Shown piece by piece: positions 30,595 through 32,377 of a stretch of DNA of 32,377 bases. The stretch lies in assembly GCA_014381305.1 (NCBI GenBank), contig JACNLW010000033.1:1-32377 (forward strand), in the 5' to 3' direction. Position 1 is the first letter of the stretch. Each line of letters starts with the position of its first letter. A program made the position numbers and the translations under genes. The stretch comes from Planctomycetota bacterium. GTDB lineage: Bacteria > Planctomycetota > Phycisphaerae > Phycisphaerales > SM1A02. The notes under the pieces were generated by a model, which worked only from the letters and a program-made list of their open reading frames with translations, was not told the DNA's origin and did no database searches.

Positions 30595-31988
30595 CGTGGT
30601 AACTGCCTACGTAAGTGGTTGATGAGATCTATTTTTGTAATGAGACCAAGAAAATTATTTTCGTCATCAAGGACGATTGCAACTTTGTCTTGGGTAAAGA
30701 GTGGTACAAGTTCGTCTATAGAAGCACTCGCATTGATGGTGTCGAGATTGGAAGTCATGAAATCAGAACAGGGGCAAGCAAAGTTTTCATTATTTTTAGT
30801 GACAGCAAGAAGAACATCTGATTCATCAATAATGCCTACAACAGATCCTTGACTATCGACAACTGCGAGTTGGCTGATGTCATACAACCGCATCGTCTTT
30901 ATTGCTTGGATCAGTGGGATAGTTGGTGAGAGTGTGTGATCTTCTTTGCGTTGGTGTCTGCGGCTGATGAGATCTCTAAGGTTTCCATACGATGTACGAT
31001 CTTGGAATCCTTGATCAAGCATCCAATAATCATTGAACATTTTTCCTAAATATTTTGACCCGTGGTCGCACACAAAAGTAACAACGCGCTTTGGTTCTGT
31101 TTGTTGTTTACACCATCGTAATGCCGTGGCAACAAGTGTTCCTGTTGATGAACCAGCAAGAATGCCTTCAGCTTTAAGTAACGCTCTTGCGGTCTCAAAT
31201 GATTCTTTGTCGCTAATTGCAATAGCACTTGTCACGACGTCAAGATCGGTGATGGGTGGAACGAAATCTTCTCCAATCCCTTCAACAAGCCAAGCGCCCG
31301 GAGAGACGTGTGCTCCATCATTGACAAGTGGAGCGACAATCGAGCCTTCGGGATCAGCAAGTATGATTTCAATATCTGGATTTTGTTCTTTGAAGTATCG
31401 ACCGAGGCCGGTGATTGTTCCTCCTGAACCGATACCAGCAATCACTGCATCTATTTTTCCATCCATCTGTTCCCAAAGTTCGGGTGCAGTTGTTGAGTAG
31501 TGCGCTTCAACATTGGCATCGTTTTCAAACTGGTTGATGTAGTACCAACCGTTCTCTTCAGAGAGTCGTTTGGCAACATCTTGATAGTATTCCGGGTTTC
31601 CCTTTTCGACATCGCTTCGAGCCATGATGACGGTTGCGCCCATTGCTCGAAGGTGATCTATCTTCGCTTCACTCATTTTGTCAGGAACTACGACTGTAAT
31701 ATCATATCCTTTTTGGGAAGCCACCAGTGCAAGGGCAATACCAGTATTGCCAGCAGTTGCTTCGATGAGACGAGCTCCCGGTTTCAAGTGTCCTTCACGT
31801 TCTGCTTTTTCGATCATTGTGATAGCGATGCGATCTTTGATCGATTGACCGGGGTTTTGGGATTCCATTTTGAGAAACAACTCACATGTGCCTGTGTCGA
31901 GTGTGTGCACTTTCAGAAGGGGAGTGTTTCCAACGAGATCGAGTATTGAATCGATAGTAGCGGGGAGGCGTTCTTGCGTTTCTGGCAT
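30591..31988 (-). CDS. cbs: Cystathionine beta-synthase with C-terminal CBS-domain pair
   Basis: This 465-residue PLP enzyme condenses homocysteine with serine to cystathionine. The PLP lysine is Lys51 in PGQSIKDRIA, the Asn of the substrate loop is in EATAGNTGIALA (TAGNTG 78-83), and the phosphate loop is GIGSGGTITGLG. The C-terminal 120 or so residues form two CBS motifs (MRLYDISQLAVVDSQGSVVG and ELVPLFTQDKVAIVLDD), a possible ligand-sensing module. The start is the ATG at 31988; TACAAT (32000-31995) ends 6 nt upstream and no Shine-Dalgarno exists, so the mRNA may be leaderless. It is the first gene of the operon with the gamma-lyase and pgi genes. Confidence 0.94.
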   Translation of the reverse strand: MPETQERLPATIDSILDLVGNTPLLKVHTLDTGTCELFLKMESQNPGQSIKDRIAITMIEKAEREGHLKPGARLIEATAGNTGIALALVASQKGYDITVVVPDKMSEAKIDHLRAMGATVIMARSDVEKGNPEYYQDVAKRLSEENGWYYINQFENDANVEAHYSTTAPELWEQMDGKIDAVIAGIGSGGTITGLGRYFKEQNPDIEIILADPEGSIVAPLVNDGAHVSPGAWLVEGIGEDFVPPITDLDVVTSAIAISDKESFETARALLKAEGILAGSSTGTLVATALRWCKQQTEPKRVVTFVCDHGSKYLGKMFNDYWMLDQGFQDRTSYGNLRDLISRRHQRKEDHTLSPTIPLIQAIKTMRLYDISQLAVVDSQGSVVGIIDESDVLLAVTKNNENFACPCSDFMTSNLDTINASASIDELVPLFTQDKVAIVLDDENNFLGLITKIDLINHLRRQLPR

Positions 31989-31994
31989 TTTTGC

Positions 31995-32025
31995 ATTGTA
32001 ACAAGACCGCAGGTGAATTAAACGC
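31995..32025 (-). promoter_or_regulatory. -10-like TACAAT with an upstream REP-like motif, cbs operon
   Basis: On the minus strand TACAAT (32000-31995) is preceded 4 nt earlier by a single REP-like copy (complement of GACCGCAGGTGAATTAAACG at 32005-32024), which differs at two positions from the end of the REPIN at 9967. The motif lies where the promoter spacer and -35 would be. Confidence 0.45.
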
Positions 32026-32035
32026 AGCTCCACAT

Positions 32036-32377
32036 GAAGTTGCAGCAAGCGTGGAGTGCTTCATGGGATCAGCGGAGCAAGCGCAGTTGGGTTTCATATG
32101 TAGTGCTTCAGGCGCTAGCGAAACAAGTGTGACTAGGAGGGCGAAGCAAGTGACCCTTTATGGGTCATCGATGGAGCCCGACGAAGTCACGCGAAGTTGC
32201 AGCAAGCGTGGAGTGCTTCATGGAATCAGCGGAGCAAGCGCAGTTGGGTTTCATATGTAGTGCTTCAGGCGCTAGCGAAACAAGTGTGACTAGGAGGGCG
32301 AAGCAAGTGACCCTTTATGGGTCATCGATGGAGCCCGACGAAGTCACGCGAAGTTGCAGCAAGCGTGGAGTGCTTCA
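32036..32377. repeat. 157-bp tandem repeat, at least two full copies, running off the right edge
   Basis: Copy 1 is 32036-32192, copy 2 is 32193-32349, and copy 3 begins at 32350 and is cut by the window end. Copies 1 and 2 differ at one base that I can see (CATGGGATC versus CATGGAATC). Each unit contains a hairpin TGACCC-TTTAT-GGGTCA (32151-32167 in copy 1), the palindrome CGCTAGCG (32113-32120) and degenerate submotifs AGCAAGYG and AGTGCTTCA. The period is not a multiple of three, so it does not encode a repeated peptide. Confidence 0.9.

Noticed and set aside
31989-32035. Riboswitch or attenuator upstream of the cbs operon
   Set aside because: The -10-like box sits 6 nt from the start codon, leaving no leader in which a riboswitch could form.
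31991-32260. Plus-strand open frame of 89 codons over the right-edge repeat
   Set aside because: It begins opposite the cbs start and runs through a 157-bp repeat whose period is not a multiple of three; no family resemblance or ribosome site.

Overview
The window looks like a compact chromosomal segment from a marine-type planctomycete, most likely of the class Phycisphaerae. This is inferred from gene content and was not tested by phylogeny. The pointers are a secreted protein with the Phycisphaerae form of the PEP-CTERM tail (VPAPGA, a hydrophobic stretch, then RRRR), a Tat-exported Gfo/Idh/MocA dehydrogenase, a ThuA-domain lipoprotein, a nucleoside-symporter-type MFS protein, a pseudopilin operon, LptF/LptG, and a murC-murB-ddl-ftsQ-like run that is followed by a cardiolipin synthase, not by ftsA/ftsZ. 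G+C is moderate (low-to-mid 40s % by eye). I see no tRNA, rRNA, CRISPR array, insertion sequence or prophage gene.

Layout. 1-1405 (+): the C-terminal part of a Gfo/Idh/MocA oxidoreductase cut by the window edge, overlapping a ThuA-like lipoprotein. 1448-4585 (+): a DeaD/CsdA-type RNA helicase and an MFS permease. 4587-4650: a palindromic repeat array between convergent genes. 9829-4663 (-): a tightly overlapping five-gene operon (UPF0173 metallo-hydrolase, adenine deaminase, ATP-grasp protein, FGE-fold lipoprotein, Tat-exported oxidoreductase). 9830-10146: a second repeat cluster. 10238-11304 (+): an outer-membrane-like protein and a small c-type cytochrome lipoprotein behind a near-consensus sigma-70 promoter. 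12020-11301 (-): the PEP-CTERM protein. 17829-12130 (-): murC, murB, ddl, an FtsQ-like protein and cls. 17917-19281 (+): an orphan NtrC-family regulator. 22376-19284 (-): four pseudopilin-type genes. 22377-22849: a third repeat cluster. 22850-25567 (+): lptF-lptG. 26504-25572 (-) and 26503-27204 (+): a PpiC lipoprotein and a zinc-ribbon membrane protein whose start codons overlap head to head. 27399-28159 (+): fliW-csrA. 31988-28163 (-): cystathionine beta-synthase, cystathionine gamma-lyase/synthase and pgi. 31989-32377: a REP-like motif and a 157-bp tandem repeat running off the right edge.

Together the genes cover envelope building (peptidoglycan precursors, LPS export, cardiolipin, periplasmic folding), cysteine synthesis by reverse transsulfuration, adenine/nucleoside salvage and post-transcriptional control (FliW-CsrA, RNA helicase). 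Genes are packed very tightly: ATGA overlaps inside operons, and convergent stop codons overlapping or 2-4 nt apart.

The most unusual material is non-coding. (i) A family of intergenic palindromes includes two copies, in opposite orientation, of a roughly 76-bp REPIN-like element with inverted ends and a variable centre, flanked by AAACTCACC/GGTGAGTTT hairpins and 17-bp tandem half-units. (ii) A TANNNT -10-like hexamer recurs 6-10 nt upstream of the start codon of many first-in-operon genes without a Shine-Dalgarno sequence, suggesting frequent leaderless transcription. (iii) Two divergent genes share overlapping start codons. (iv) The csrA leader has a hairpin with GGA in its loop, suggesting autoregulation. 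(v) A 157-bp tandem repeat lies at the right edge.
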